NCBI RefSeq assembly: GCF_029784155.1
Contig: NC_073693.1
Span: 114,266,683-114,330,682, forward strand
DNA length: 64,000 nt
Source of the DNA: Uranotaenia lowii
Lineage: Eukaryota > Arthropoda > Insecta > Diptera > Culicidae
Direction of reading: 5' to 3'
In this document: in pieces, positions 32,925 through 45,120 of the stretch
Position numbering within the stretch: the stretch's first letter is position 1
How the letters are laid out: each line of letters begins with the position of its first letter
The notes under the pieces: model-generated
What the model was told of the DNA's origin: nothing
Seen by the model: only the letters and a program-made list of their open reading frames with translations
Databases searched by the model: none
Program-made: the position numbers and the translations under genes

Positions 32925-35275
32925 ATTCATTAGGCTTAGCAGCAACGATTGTTTGTTTTGATTTGCATTTCCGGTAGAAAAAGACGAATCGGCATTGAAA
33001 GCGCAGATTTTTAAGGCTGCTGCAACTGATAGTTTGTATTGATTAGGCCTCCCGGTAGAAAAAGACGGAATTGGCTTAAGAAGCACAGATTTATAAATTT
33101 GTTGCTGCCGATTGTTTGTTTTGATTAGGCTTTTCAGTGAGAAATACGCATTGGCTTGAGAAGCAGATATTTTAAAGGCTTCGACTGCTGCTGATTGTTT
33201 GCTTTGATTTTCCTTCCGGTAGAAAAAAAAAAAGACGTAACTGGCTTAAAAAGCGCAGATTTTAAAGACTGTTATTGCTGTTGATTCTTTGTTTTGATTT
33301 GGCTTTCCAGTGATAAAAGTGAATTGGCTTAGACAGCACAGATTTTTAAGACTGTTGCTGCTGATTGTTTGTTTAAATTTGCTCTGCCAGTGGAAAAGAC
33401 GGATTGGCTTAGGAAGCGCAGATTTTTAAGGCTGCTGCTTGTTTTGATTTGCCTTTTCGGTGGAAATATACGAATTGCCTTAGGAAGCGCAGATTTTTCA
33501 GGCTGTTGCTGCTGATAGTTTGCTAAGATTTGGCCTCCCGGTAGAAAAAGACGGAATTGGCTTAGGAAGCACAGATTTTAAAGACTGTTTCTGCTGATTG
33601 TTTGTTTTAATTTGGATTTCCGGTGAAAAAAGTACGGCTTTAGAGGCGGACATTTTTAAGACTGCTGTTATTGAATGTTTCTTTAGATTTTCCATTCGGA
33701 AGAAAAAAAGAAAATGATAGACGAAATTGACTCAGAAAGCACAAATTTTTACGACTCTTGCTGCTGATTTTTTATTTTGAATTGGCTTTCCAGTGAAAAA
33801 AAGACGGAGGCGTAGATTTTTAAGATTGTTGCTCCTTTTGTTTGTTTTGATTCGGCTTCCCGGTGAAAAAGAAGGATTGGCTTAGAAAACGCAGACTTCT
33901 AAGGCTGCTGCTGCTGATAGTTGTTTTGATTTGGCCTCTCAGTGTTAAAAGACGGAATTGGCATAGAAAGCGCAGATCATTTGAGTTTTTATTTTGATTT
34001 GATTTTTTGATTTTATTTGATTTTTAATACAGTTGCTGCTGATTGTTTGTTTTGATTTGACTCTCCAGTGAAAAAAGACGGATTGGCTTAGAAAGTGCTG
34101 ATTTGTTAGATTGTTGCTGGTAATTGTTTTTTTTTTATTTGGCTGCCCGGTGGAAAAAAGACATAATTGGCTTAAAAAGAGCCGATTTTTTAGACTGTTT
34201 CTGATGATTGTTTGTTCTGCTTTTCCTTCCGGTGGAAAAACGGAATTGGCATAGAAAGCGCAGATTTTTAAGATTGTTGCTTCTGATTTTTTTTGTTTTG
34301 ATTTGGATTTCCGGTGGAAATAGACGGATCAGCTTAAATAGTGCAGATTCTTAAGAATGTTGCTGCTAATTTGCCTTCCGGTGGAAACAGACGGGATTGG
34401 CTAAGAAAGCGCAGATTTTTAAGGCTGCTGCTGTTGGTTGCTCGTTTTTATTTGATTTATGACTGTTGCTGCTCATTTGGCTTTCCGGTATAAAAAAGAC
34501 GTAATTGGTTTAGGAAAAGCAGATTTTTAAAACTGTTGCTGCTGATTGATTGTTTTGTTTTGGCTTTCCAGTAAAAAAAAAGACGGATTGTCCTAGGAAG
34601 CGCAGATTTTTAATATCGTTGCTGCTGATTGTTTGTTCTGATATGGCTTTCCGGTTGAAAGAAGACGGATTAGCTAAAAAAGCGCAGATTTTTAAGGCTG
34701 CTGCTGCTGAGAGTTGTTTTGATTTGATGTCCCGGTGGAAACTCACGTAATTGGCTTAGAAAGCGCTGATTTTTATGATTGTTTCTGCTATTTGTTTGTT
34801 TTGATTTGGCTTTCTGATGAAAAAAGACGGATTGGCTTAGGAAGCGCAGATTTTGAAGATTGTTGCTGCAGATTGTTTGTTTTATTTGTTCATCCAGTGG
34901 AAAAAGACGGATTGATTTAGAAAGCGCAGATTTTTAAGGCTGCTACTGACAGACGTTTTTATTTGCCTTCCGGTGGAAAAAAAGACGAATTTTGCTTAGA
35001 AAGCGCAGATTTTTAAGGCTGCTGTTGCTGATCGATTGTGTTGATTTGGCCTTCCAGTGGAATATGACGGAATAGGATTAAGAGGCGCAGATTTTGATGA
35101 ATGTTGCTCCTGAATGTTAGTTTTGGTTTGGCCTTCCGGTGGAAAAAGACGGAATTGGCTAAGGAAGTGCTGATTAATCAGGGAGCTTATGCTGATTGTT
35201 TGTTTTGATTTGGCCTCCCGGTGGAAAACGACAGAATTGAATTAGAAAGCGCAGATTTTAAAGGCTGCTGTTGCT
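32925..35275. repeat. Satellite-like tandem array, unit about 80 bp, about 2.35 kb
   Basis: The unit contains, in order, TTTTGATTTGGC, CCGGTGGAAAAAGACGG, ATTGGCTTAGAAA, GCGCAGATTTTTAAGG and CTGCTGCTGATTGTTTG. The first eight units are spaced 71-90 bp apart (for example 33001, 33084, 33162, 33252, 33335, 33415, 33486, 33567), giving about 29 diverged units. Point changes and small indels are frequent, so the array is old. It has no consistent reading frame. It lies between the piggyBac-like element and Gr gene 4. Confidence 0.9.
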
Positions 35276-35795
35276 TATTGTTGGTTTTGATTTTTCCTTG
35301 TGGTTGGGAAAGCTGTTTCTAAGAAAACTTTCAGATTATTCTGGCTCCGGTAAACAGGAACGGAGCGATAAGAAAAGCACGGTTTGGGAGGATTATTGCT
35401 AAAAATGTTTTCTGTTGCAAAACATCTATTTTCCATACAACATTGAAACGCGTTGTATGGAAATTTCTCTCTGATGCTTGGTGACCCAAAAGGAATCAAA
35501 ATTAACACATGAGAAAAAATGAAGTCAATTTTTGAAGCGGTCTAGTACCCAGTTTGTCCCAACCTGTGCCTTTTTTTCAAAACACAAATTTCTCATTAAT
35601 TGTTGGACATTCCTGTCTTTCCAATGAGAAAGAACTTCTTGAGTGTCTGAATACGTGAGGACAGATGAAGAACATCAACAGCTTAATTTTAGACCTTGAA
35701 GCATGCTCAACCAGATTATCGAAGGACTAAAATATTATTTTTGTCAGATTAATCTTGGATACATTTCACGAAACAATTTTGATTATTTGAATGAT

Positions 35796-37195
35796 TTAAC
35801 CGTGAAGCGTTGCATGTAGTTGGATCAGAATAATCAGTATCGAAGTGAGCACTCCAGCAATCTGCAAAGATAAAGAAACATGTTTATAGCCATTTTTGAC
35901 TAAGTGCAACAAACTTACCGGTGCCAGAAGCTTTAAATCGATCACCACAAGTCCCCAAGATTTGAATCCAATCTTTAACTGATGCAACAGCTGTACCAAG
36001 AAATGATCAGCCTGTTGATGAAAAAAACCATTATAAGTTAAATTGAAATTTTAAGCGTAATTTGAACACCTACTATGTTGAACTGGTCCAAATCGGTGAG
36101 TTCACAAATGATTAAACTCATTTCAGATATCTTAATTAAAAAAGAAGGATGAAATTAAGCGGTGAAAAAAAGTGAGAGTTTTTCTGTGATGTTCGAATAA
36201 ATTCGAAAGCCAGACAGTTTTTTATCAAGTGTTATTGTCAGTTTGACCAAATAATTTCTTCAACTCACCTCATGTTTGATATGCTGCTGTTGCGGCAAAA
36301 TAAGCGAAAGTTTGTAGATATCCAACGAAATCCACAATATCTGGATAGTAATTTCCACCCAATCTAGTCTTTTGATCAAAGAATAAATTTCAAACAGACA
36401 CAACCCAGAAAGAGACATAAATATTGCTAAAAATTCCAATAAAAGTAAAAAAGTAAACGATTTCGTAACATCGGTTATCATTTCGAATGCTTTTAGCTGT
36501 AGCTGTCGCAAAGACTCAAAAGTGGTGATCTGATCATTACCATCTTCGCTCAATGTCTTTTGAAGTTTGCTATTGATGGATTGCAGAACTATTTGAATCA
36601 TATTACATGCGCTCCTATACTGAAGAATGGGTTGAAAAATGAACCATTGACCAAACGTCGTTGCAAACGCAGAATAAAAATTTTCGGAAAAATTTTGGAT
36701 GAACCAAAAATTTGTTACAGTGTTACTTATACACAAAATAAAAACTATTACTACTGCCCGTGTATGCATTTTTGAAAGTTTCTTGATGCTTACATTTATG
36801 CCAAACTGATTTAAAGCGTAGTACTTTTCGCAGAAATCTGTTAAAAATGTTTGATAACGCTGTCGAAAAGTGTGACACATTGCAAACCACGAAAGCACGG
36901 TTATGACCCTTATCATCAAGAATATTTTAAATGAAATTGCATACATCGGGCTCACAAAATCATAGGCAACGAAAATATGCACATGCTTCCAGCAACAGTA
37001 GCAGTAAAGGAATGGGAACAAAACGCAGCGAAGCCTATGCATGAAGCGAAATATTTTCTTAACTGGATTGATTCCGTCCCCACTCATAGGAAAGAACTGT
37101 ATTGGATAGGGCGCTGCTCCAGAAATCTGACTTGACAGTAGAATGGAAAAGAAATATTTCTCCAGCTCTACACGAGTGCTTCTACGGCCTATCAT
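35796..37195 (-). CDS. Gustatory receptor (7tm_7) gene 4, complete (380 aa)
   Basis: Four exons, phase 0: 37195-36269, 36130-36074, 36011-35919 and 35861-35796 (stop TAA). The start ATG 37195 gives MIGRRSTRVELEKYFF, aligned with genes 5 and 6. The frame is open upstream without an ATG nearby. SSQISGAAPYPIQFFPM marks the N-terminus. A cysteine- and aromatic-rich helix (YCYCCWKHV) and about six further hydrophobic segments follow. Small exons encode ISEMSLIICELTDLDQFNI, a LKIGFKSWGLVVIDLKLL segment, and IAGVLTSILIILIQL, the Gr TM7 motif. All introns are 58-138 bp with GT-AG ends. It is the closest single-copy relative of genes 5 and 6. The satellite array begins about 500 bp downstream of its stop. 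Confidence 0.9.
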
Positions 37196-37439
37196 TTCGA
37201 TGAGAAAACGTAGAATGATCCAGAATTTTGAAGAAGCAAATGTCAATTATATCGTTAAATAAACTCTAATATGTTTTTCACACACGACATTTCTGTTGAG
37301 AAGTGACACAATGCCCTTTTGAGGGTCCAACGAACATGTTCCAATTTTAACTTTGATTATTGTTTGAACACACTAAAAATATAAAAAGACCAAGGTGATG
37401 TTAAATTAATTTTAAAGCCTCTGTATGATGCGAAGATAA

Positions 37440-37520
37440 ACTTAGGTACCGTAAAACGGGGTAACATTGATCAACGGGGTAGCTTTGATCAACATGATTT
37501 ATTTTCCTAATAATCATCAA
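37440..37520. repeat. Repeated GGGGTAAC/ATTGATCA motif, repeat remnant
   Basis: AACGGGGTAACATTGATCA is followed at once by CGGGGTAGCTTTGATCA. This kind of doubled motif looks like a transposon end or MITE fragment. The extent and family are unknown. Confidence 0.4.
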
Positions 37521-37659
37521 TAGCTGAGTCTAATGATGAAATATCTTAAAACTTTTTTCTACGTTTAAACACATACATGTTGAGTTTCAAATTGAAAAAA
37601 AACATGGTTTGTTTTTGAAAACTTCGAATGTTAGTAAAAATGTTATTTCAAAATCTTGA

Positions 37660-38480
37660 AATATCAACTTGCTAGAGAAGCTAGAGATATTGGGACTGAG
37701 CGAAGTCCGATGGCCTAACACTGGATAACATAATACACAGTCTGGGCAAGTACTATTTTACTCTGGCATACGAGGAGAACACGCTACTCGGGAACGAGGA
37801 CTTGCGGCCCATGGGGCCCTCATAAGATAGGAACCGATTAACGAAAGAATAATCGTAGCCAGAAACAGAACACGGGTTAGAAACCATACAATAGTTCAGC
37901 CAGTGTTATGCGCCAACTAACGTTGCCGATTTGCAGGAGAAAGAGCAGTTTTACAGTCAATTGAACAGCGTGGTTGAGAGAATTCCGAAGGGTGACATTC
38001 AAATCCACTTAGGCGACTTTAACGCAAAGATTGGCTCCGATAATCAGGACTTTGAGCGAAAACGGAGAGCTGTTTGTAGAGTTTTGTGGCAACAACAACA
38101 TGATGATCGGTGGATCGCTCTTCCCACATCGACAAACACAAAAGGTCACTTGGGTATCCGGAGAACATCGAACAGAAAATCAAATTGACCACATCTGCAC
38201 CAGCCGAAAATGGAGAAGGAGCTTGATGTACACAACAAACGAAGCGCAGACATTGCATCTGATCATCCCCTCGTCCTTGAAAGAGATACGACTGAGAGTT
38301 GCGCGTGTCCAGCGGCGAGAGGAGAAAGTATGATGTCGATACGACGTCCGCCGTTAGGAGAATCCAGAGGTAAAAAGGGCATACGATGAACAGCTTGAAT
38401 CCAGGCTTCCGAAAAGTACTGGTGAACGACAGTATTCTTGCGAACGTCGCAATGCACCTCGATGAAAGCTTCCCGAATAT
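37660..38480 (+). pseudogene. RTE-A endonuclease domain, frameshifted (copy A)
   Basis: The reading covers the endonuclease of an RTE-like element in broken frames: LEILGLSEVRWP near 37685, a YAPTN-like segment near 37910, then EKEQFYSQLNSVVERIPKGD, IHLGDFNAKIG near 38010, NGELFVEFCGNNNMMIGGS near 38065 and HRTENQIDHIC near 38165. About 30 bp are missing near 38060 compared with the copy at 39950. It ends in decayed sequence near 38480. The encoded activity would be target-site nicking; this copy is dead. Confidence 0.85.
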
Positions 38481-39949
38481 TTCTTCCCCGTGCGATGTAC
38501 AGCGACGCCTTGTTTCACCTCATGCGAGAGTTTGTTCGTGGGTATGAAAGTTTTTTAAGCTCCGTGACAGTTTTGGGAAAATCTTCGTGACAGTTTTCAA
38601 TGCGTTGAATTTCGCATGACAGTATTACTTACTCCGTCCGACTGTAGCCGAGATTCGCTCGGGCCGAGTTAATTTCGAACGAACGTATTTTCCTTTTGCT
38701 TGAAGCTACTGCGGGTGGTGATCACCCCAATCACCCTCCCCTCCCCTTTGTAACCAACGGTTCCCCAGACAGCTCAGCCGAGCAAGAACCCCCCTCTAAG
38801 CCTCAGGGTCGGCACACTCGAAGATTCGGAACAAGGAAACACCTTAAATGCGCATTAAAGAATTCCCACCTTTATTTCCCTATCTTGGCTTACAATTATG
38901 GCCACTAGCACTTCCCCTAGGAATATTGGGTTGTCCTATTTGTGGATGCTTCTTACAGGCGGGATCAGCTAAGGCATGGGCCTCGGAATGGCTTGTCCAA
39001 GACGACGGGTGCCGGAAGGAATCTTGTCTATCGGTCACAGGTGAGGTCAACGGTCTCTGCTGGCACTGCTTGCACGGATTGTCCACCTATGGACGTCTAG
39101 GCCGACGATCGTTGAGGGCTGCCTGGTTGCACTACTCCAATTCCGAACACCACGAGGGGGGAATTCTGGTGCAGATGGTCGGCTCCCGCGGTTAAGGTAC
39201 GGACGGTCGAAGAGCCAGGCCAGGCACAGCACGGATCCCAAGACGTTCAGCAAATTGGACGGATGCTGGTAATGCGGCCAAACCGGTTAAAGCCCTAGAA
39301 CGGCCAGCATGGGTAGACGGATGCTGACAAGGCGGCGAGCTGAAATCAACCTTACAGCACTGGTTGGCGGACACTGGCAAGGCGGCGGGATGGTTTTCTA
39401 AGCCAACAATTCGGGGTCCTGGATGATCGAACGCTCTTCACGACTGCTAAATGGCGTTCACAGGATTGTGTGGCTTCGTCGAGATCTTCCATCCAAATGA
39501 AGCGGATCTTGCATGTGGTCTTTGACCCCGATCTCAGGTCAAAGGCTTTGTGGTACATCCATGGATTCCTCCCATCACGCCCTCTTGTCATTCTTGATAA
39601 TTGTGCTACCAAGACGTACAGCACCATCTATCCGCCAAATACGCTCTCGTTGACCTAATCGCACTGGTTGGTGGTGCGCTAGGAAATGTCAGGTGGTCCT
39701 CCTTCGTTGTTCACTAAGGCGCTTCCTCACATAGTACGCGCTTTTATCAAAGATCCCTACTAAACTAGGCAGCCCAGGTTATGCTGGTTACACCTTTTCG
39801 CCTAACCTGCACCGGCACCACACATCGCGTTACGCGCCGATCGTATGCTGCTGCTCGGTGCGAATAGATGGCTCGTTCGATCTATTCGAAACCGAGCAGC
39901 AGCGCATGCGATCGGGCATGGGTACGGTATGGGCACGACAGCCCCCTCC
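38481..39949. other. Unclassified GC-richer repeat-like region with a hairpin
   Basis: No gene was recognised. The region has higher GC than the surroundings. It has several short ORFs in both strands without family signatures and a set of loosely repeated GGATGCTGxCAAGGCGGC words at about 39255, 39315 and 39370. An inverted repeat at 39838-39917 pairs CCGATCGTATGCTGCTGCTC with its near-complement and surrounds GAATAGAT...ATCTATTC. It is probably debris of one or more unknown elements between two RTE copies. Confidence 0.45.
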
Positions 39950-40545
39950 GACAATTAGGACCTTGAGCGCATCATGCGGCGCCATGGTCTAGGACAGATG
40001 AGCGAAAACGGAGAGCTGTTTGTAGAGTTTTGTGGCAACAACAACATGGTGATCGGTGGATCGCTCTTCCCACATCGACAAACACAAAAGGTCACTTGGG
40101 TATCCCGAGAACATCGAACAGAAAATCAAATTGACCACATCCGCATCAGCTGAAAATGGAGAAGGAGCCTTCTTGATGCCCGCAACAAACGAAGCGCAGA
40201 CATTGCGTTCGACCATCACCTCGTCCTTGAAAAGATACGACTGACAGTTGCGCGTGTCCAACGGCGCGAGGAGAATGTCGGGTGTCGATACGACATCCGC
40301 CGGTAGGAGAATCCAGAGGTGGAAAGGGCATACGTTGAACAGCTTTAATCCCGAGCCGCGAAGCTGCCGACAGACGGAACAGTCGAAGAACAGTGGTGTG
40401 GAATCAAGAATACCTTTATCACGACGAGCCTTGGTACTCTCGATAAAATTTGTGGAAGAAGGAGTGAATGGATATCGGATGAAACCTGGAGGATGATCGA
40501 TGATCGGAGAATGGCGAAAGTCGGAATTGAGCAGGCATGTACCGG
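39950..40545 (+). pseudogene. RTE-A fragment, left part (copy B)
   Basis: The sequence resumes RTE-A homology with MSENGELFVEFCGNNNMVIGGS-like reading (near 40000), TQKVTWVSREHRTENQIDH and the linker to the reverse transcriptase near 40440-40535. It is cut at 40545, where a 2.76-kb foldback element is inserted, and continues at 43305. It overlaps copy A in content, so these are two separate insertions rather than one. Confidence 0.85.
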
Positions 40546-43304
40546 CCCAAGTAACAATTTTAGCTTTATTATGGTCAGCAAAATATCTTTTGGACTATCG
40601 CATTAGTCTTCATAAAAAGCTGAAGCGCATTCTATAACATCACCTGGACTCTAATAAAGCCAAAATCAGGCTATTTGGCCCTACCCTAGAAACGTCATCA
40701 AGACATATAATTGTTGGTCATCAATGTTAGTCAGCAAAGCTTTTAAAAAGCTATTATTAAACATGTTAGAAAATTTTGTTTTTTTCGGTTCTGTCAGTTC
40801 TCGGAGTTTTTTTTTTATTTTTTCCAGCAACCATAATGGTTGATGAATGAATGATGATTGCATCATTCAGATATGATCTGGTAAAATTAATAGCTAAAAA
40901 AACCAATGTTTTAACCATATATTGAACGTCTTTTCTACTGCCAGTCAAGATTTTAGGTAAAATGTATATGAAATAGTATCTTATAATAAATGCGCCTCGT
41001 CAAATCTGATGGTCAATCATGATGGAATTGATGGAAAAAGGCCTGAAAAAATATTTTCCAATGCTTGCATTGTGAATCCATCAACATGGCGTCATTTTGT
41101 GCCTTTCGATTTTGCAACCAACATGGCGTGAGTCAATTCATAGTTTTATTATGGTTTAATGATGACCCCAAAAAAAGCTACGATTTGACGTTTCTCTCGC
41201 AAGCCAACCAATTACACGCTAAGGTTGAGTTCCTCATTTCTGAGTTGTTAATCATTAGTACAGTAAATGAGGACAGACTTTTTGAATGAAAAGGGATTGG
41301 TTTTGAATGACCCGTGGAATAAATCATGAGTTGAAGTCAAATTTCGTTGTCTGACGCCATCTTGAAATCCAAGATGGCGGCTTCCGCTGAACTTTAAAAT
41401 GGTTTAAATGACTTGAAATCGCATGAAACCCCAACAAAATGGGTATTGGGTGAAAGGGCTAAACGAGTAGAAGTTGAATTTCGCTATCAGACGCCATCTT
41501 GAAATCCAAGATGGAGGCATCCGCCCAACTTTTAATGCTTAATGCTGACAAAAAGTCGCATTAAACCACCACTATACGGGTATTTATTGAAAAGGCTAAG
41601 CTAGAAGATGTCGATTTTTTCTTTCCGACGCCATCTTGGAATCCAAGATGGCAGCTTCCACTGAATTTGAAATGCTGTTAATCAATGAAAATCACTTGAA
41701 CACAACTTTTTTTCACGTCATACTACATTAAAACTACTATTTTAAGACAATTTAGATCATTTTAAATCACTTTTATTATTTTTTCATTATGTTTCTAATG
41801 CATTTAGAAGTTTTCTTGTTTTGTTTATAGTTTTAGATTTTTTTGCCATTTATGTAATTCTATTATTCCTATAATGCTATTATGTCTAAACTGTACTGGT
41901 CTTATTCTAGCGAAACTATAAGGTTATGTTGTTTCTGTTAACCGTCTGATTTAGGCACATGTGACAAATTCGATGTTGCCAAAATCTAATGTTGCCAAAA
42001 ACTAACGGGGTCTGTATTGTGGGGGTTTTTGTGGGATTTTCAGTCACTTACAGATTTTCAGAGAAACGCGAAAAGAGATATTTGACTTCTATCATTTAGC
42101 CTTAGCACCCAATACAATATATTTGGGAGTTTCATGCTATTTTTATTCATTTACAGTATTTTTAAGTTCAGCTGAAGCCACAATCTTGGATTTCAAGATA
42201 GCGTCAGAATGCAAAAATAAACTTTTTATAGCTTATCCCAATTGACAAACACCCATATTTTGGAGGTTTCATGCGATATTCATTGATTTAGAGCATTTTT
42301 AAAGTTTATAGAAAGCTGCCATCTTGGATTTCAAGATGACGTAAAATAGCAATATTCGACTTCTACTCGTTAAGCCCTTTCACCCACCACCAATTTGGGT
42401 TTCATGTCAATTTAAGTCATTCACTACATTTTAAAGTTTAGCGGAAGCCGCCATCTTGGATTTCAAGATGGCGTCAGATAGCGAAATTCAACTTCTACCG
42501 GTTGATTTCTTTCAACTTATACCCCTATAATATAGGTTTTATGCGATTTTCAGTCATTTACAGTATTTGCAAGTTGAGTGGTAGCCGCCATCTTGGATTT
42601 AAGATGGCGACGGGCAACGAAATTTGACTTCTACTCGTTTATTACTTTCACCTAACAACCATATTGTTAAGGTTTCACGATATTTCCAGTAATTTACAGC
42701 TTTGAAAATAAAAGCGGAAGCCGCCATCTTGAATTAATGATGGCGTCAAGCAACAATTTTTTTCCTTCTATTTGGGCCAATTCACTCAATATTCATATTG
42801 TAAAGATATTCATACCACTTTCGGTGATTTCAAGTTTTCAAAGATGTATTTTTTTAATTTTAACTCAAAACCAACACGCATAACTTACCAAAAATGTGTA
42901 AAAATGGGAGTTCCAATTCAAATATGTGCTATCTAATCTGAGCGTGTCCTGTTTTGACATCTTGATCGAGAACTGTCACTAAGTTTTATGGCGGTTTAAT
43001 AATCATGCACTGAGTGCTATTATAGAACATGCAAAAGAAAGCTTGGAGCAAACTTCTAAGTTTGTGTTTTATTATAGTTTAAAAAGAGCATTCATAACTC
43101 TTTCAAAATAACAAAAACAGTATGTTTAATAAAAGTTTTATTAGCGTTTTCAAAACCATCTGAAAACATATGGTCGAAAAAAAATTATAAGCATTCTACA
43201 TGACCATAATAAAACCGCCATAAAACTAGCTGCACAAAAAAATGCCATAATTAAACCATAATAAAACTTCTTAATGCTAGTTGGCATAATCTATGTTACT
43301 TGGG
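40546..43304. mobile_element. 2.76-kb foldback-type DNA transposon with palindromic repeats
   Basis: Ends are CCCAAGTAACA (left) and TGTTACTTGGG (right), a terminal inverted repeat of about 11 bp, with TTTATTATGG words just inside both. The empty site is known from the uninterrupted relative at 6790-6805, so the boundaries are firm. A 2-bp GG duplication is the simplest reading. Inside, three repeats on the left (near 41353, 41490 and 41627) and five on the right (near 42186, 42321, 42448, 42587 and 42721) contain the palindrome CCATCTTG-AAATC-CAAGATGG. The two sets are inverted with respect to each other, with units of about 130-137 bp. There is no transposase. The family is unknown. Confidence 0.88.
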
Positions 43305-43975
43305 GGGTCAGCCAAAGCAGCCGCCCGCTTACGATATGCGGAGCTGGAAAAGGCAGTTAAACGAGCTTGTAGACGAGACAAGAGAGCCTGGACAAACTCC
43401 CTAGCCGAAGAGGGAGAAAGAGCCGCCGCCATTGGAGATATCCGGTTATTTTATGTCATTTCTCGCCGCCTCAGTGGTGCAAGGATGCCGCTGAAAGACC
43501 GAGCAGGTCAGCTGTTGACAGATCGAACAGATCAGCTCAAGCGTTGGACTGAGCATTTTGAACAACTCTTCCGAGTCACAAATAGCGATGGCCAACAGAA
43601 CCCGCAGCTCGAAGCGCCAACAGTAAGTCGCATTAATGGCGTCAACTCGGAAGCGCTCTCGCTGGCTGAAATAGAAATGGCAATCAAAGACATGAAGTCC
43701 AACAATGAGCCTGGAATCGATTGCATTTCTGCTGAGATGCTGAAAGCCGACCCTGCCCTGTCAGCAGAAATGTTGCATCGTGTTTTTGCTGTCATTTGAG
43801 ATACTGCAACAATCCTGGTCGACTCTCAAAGTACTATGCTCAGCTACGAAACATAATGGAAAAAATCAACGAATTCCAAGACTTTTTTCTGCTGGTGTTC
43901 GTTGATTTCGAAAAAAAAAACATTTGACCAACTGAACCACGAAAACATCTGGGTGGTTCTAAGGCCTGATGGCAA
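43305..43975 (+). pseudogene. RTE-A fragment, right part (copy B)
   Basis: This continues copy B after the foldback insertion: AKAAARLRYAELEKAVKRAC near 43312, FYVISRRLSGARMPLKDRAG near 43450, and KSNNEPGIDCISAEMLKADP near 43700, the start of the reverse transcriptase. A deletion of about 170 bp follows near 43820 and the reading decays near 43975. A first-position comparison with 50340-51180 shows it is the same family as copy C. Confidence 0.85.
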
Positions 43976-44069
43976 TAAATAGAGAATTCTATGCATTTGG
44001 AAAGGTAAAGATCAAAATCTTTGCAAAGAGAAAATTTTGCTGATATCGATATCTAGGCAGGCCCTTGCA

Positions 44070-44263
44070 ATTATATAGAATTTGTCCATGTATCGTGGGA
44101 CCAACATATTTTTGCTTATTGTTAGTGAATCTCATTTTTAAGCATTTTTCCTCAGATTTAAGCTTTTTTGGCCTTGAGAGCATTGGAGACGAAAGCTCAA
44201 ATCTGAGAAAAAAAAGCTTAAATCTGAGGAAAAAACATAAATCTGATAGATGTGCTCCACACG
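44070..44263 (-). mobile_element. MITE copy 2 (same family as 11870-12098)
   Basis: Its order, read on the plus strand, is the reverse complement of copy 1. It includes CCATGTATCGTGGGACCAAC, GCATTTTTCCTCAGATTTAA, CTTGAGAGCATTGGAGA and the terminal GATGTGCTCCACACGG. The other terminal repeat is missing or decayed. Confidence 0.75.
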
Positions 44264-44512
44264 GATTCTATACACCCATAGAAGAGGTTGCAAAAATCCT
44301 ATGCCTATTTAGCAAATCTCTGTGCCGATAATGCGCTGAAATGTGCACTGTGCCGAAGACGGTATGTTTGAAAAACCGTAACTGGCATAAGGACTCGGCT
44401 CCCAACCAAAATGATGACCACTACATTCAAGCGAAACAAGAAAAACATTTTATGGGATTTCCTTCCTATTGGATAATTCATCCCAGAAACAAGAAAATAA
44501 AAATTAATTCCA

Positions 44513-44595
44513 CAGCGCTGTGGTGAGAATCGAACTCATATCACCGATTGTATCGTCTTGCCAGTCCGACATCCTAACCAGTGTTCTATTCGAGC
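44513..44595 (-). repeat. tRNA-like sequence (probable SINE)
   Basis: The reverse complement carries ACTGGTTAGGATGTCGGACT (A-box/D-arm-like) and GAGTTCGATTCTCACC (B box) with tRNA-like spacing. The acceptor stem does not close cleanly. A tRNA-derived repeat is favoured over a functional tRNA gene. Confidence 0.5.
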
Positions 44596-44715
44596 TTCAT
44601 GCAGGATGAGGTATATTTGTCATAGGCTTTCTGTTACCGATCAATCACAAAAAAAAACGTACAACGGCGGCTTCCCGGCGTTTGGCCTCCTTTCAATGCA
44701 TTCCTTTGTCTTAAG

Positions 44716-45120
44716 ATGGAAACGGGAAAGGGAACGGGAGTGAAGGAACGGGAAACCCATTGAATGAGAACTGTGCTTTGCTTACTGCCTGCTATTACAT
44801 ACACACGCTACATATTCACAGCTGCTAAAGCCGGCCAGCTTGTTTTGTTATGGAAACGGGAAAGGGAACGGGAGTGAAGGAAACGGGAAGCCCATTGAAT
44901 GAGAACTGTGTGCTTACCGCCTGCTATTACATACACACGCTACATATACACAGCTGCTGAAGCCGGGCAGCTTGGCCGGTGTTGTTTGCCGGTAAATTGA
45001 AGGAAGGTGTTTTTGTTGCTTTTGCTACATACACACGCACAGCTTAGCCGTGTTTGCCGGTAGATTGAATTAGAAGGATGTTTTTGTTGTTGCTTTTGCT
45101 ACATTCACACGCACAGTGCT
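44716..45120. repeat. Tandem duplication, period 134 bp, with shorter echoes
   Basis: Unit 1 begins ATGGAAACGGGAAAGGGAAC at 44716 and unit 2 at 44850. Both continue through CCCATTGAATGAGAACTGTG and TACATACACACGCTACATAT. Two shorter related units, with GTTTTTGTTGCTTTTGCTAC and CACACGCACAG, follow at about 44993 and 45061. Confidence 0.85.

Noticed and set aside
32925..35275. A repetitive protein-coding gene
   Set aside because: The units have no shared open frame; stops and indels occur in every frame.
44513..44595. A functional tRNA gene on the minus strand
   Set aside because: A and B boxes are present but the acceptor stem and anticodon arm do not form a clean cloverleaf, so it was annotated as a tRNA-like repeat.
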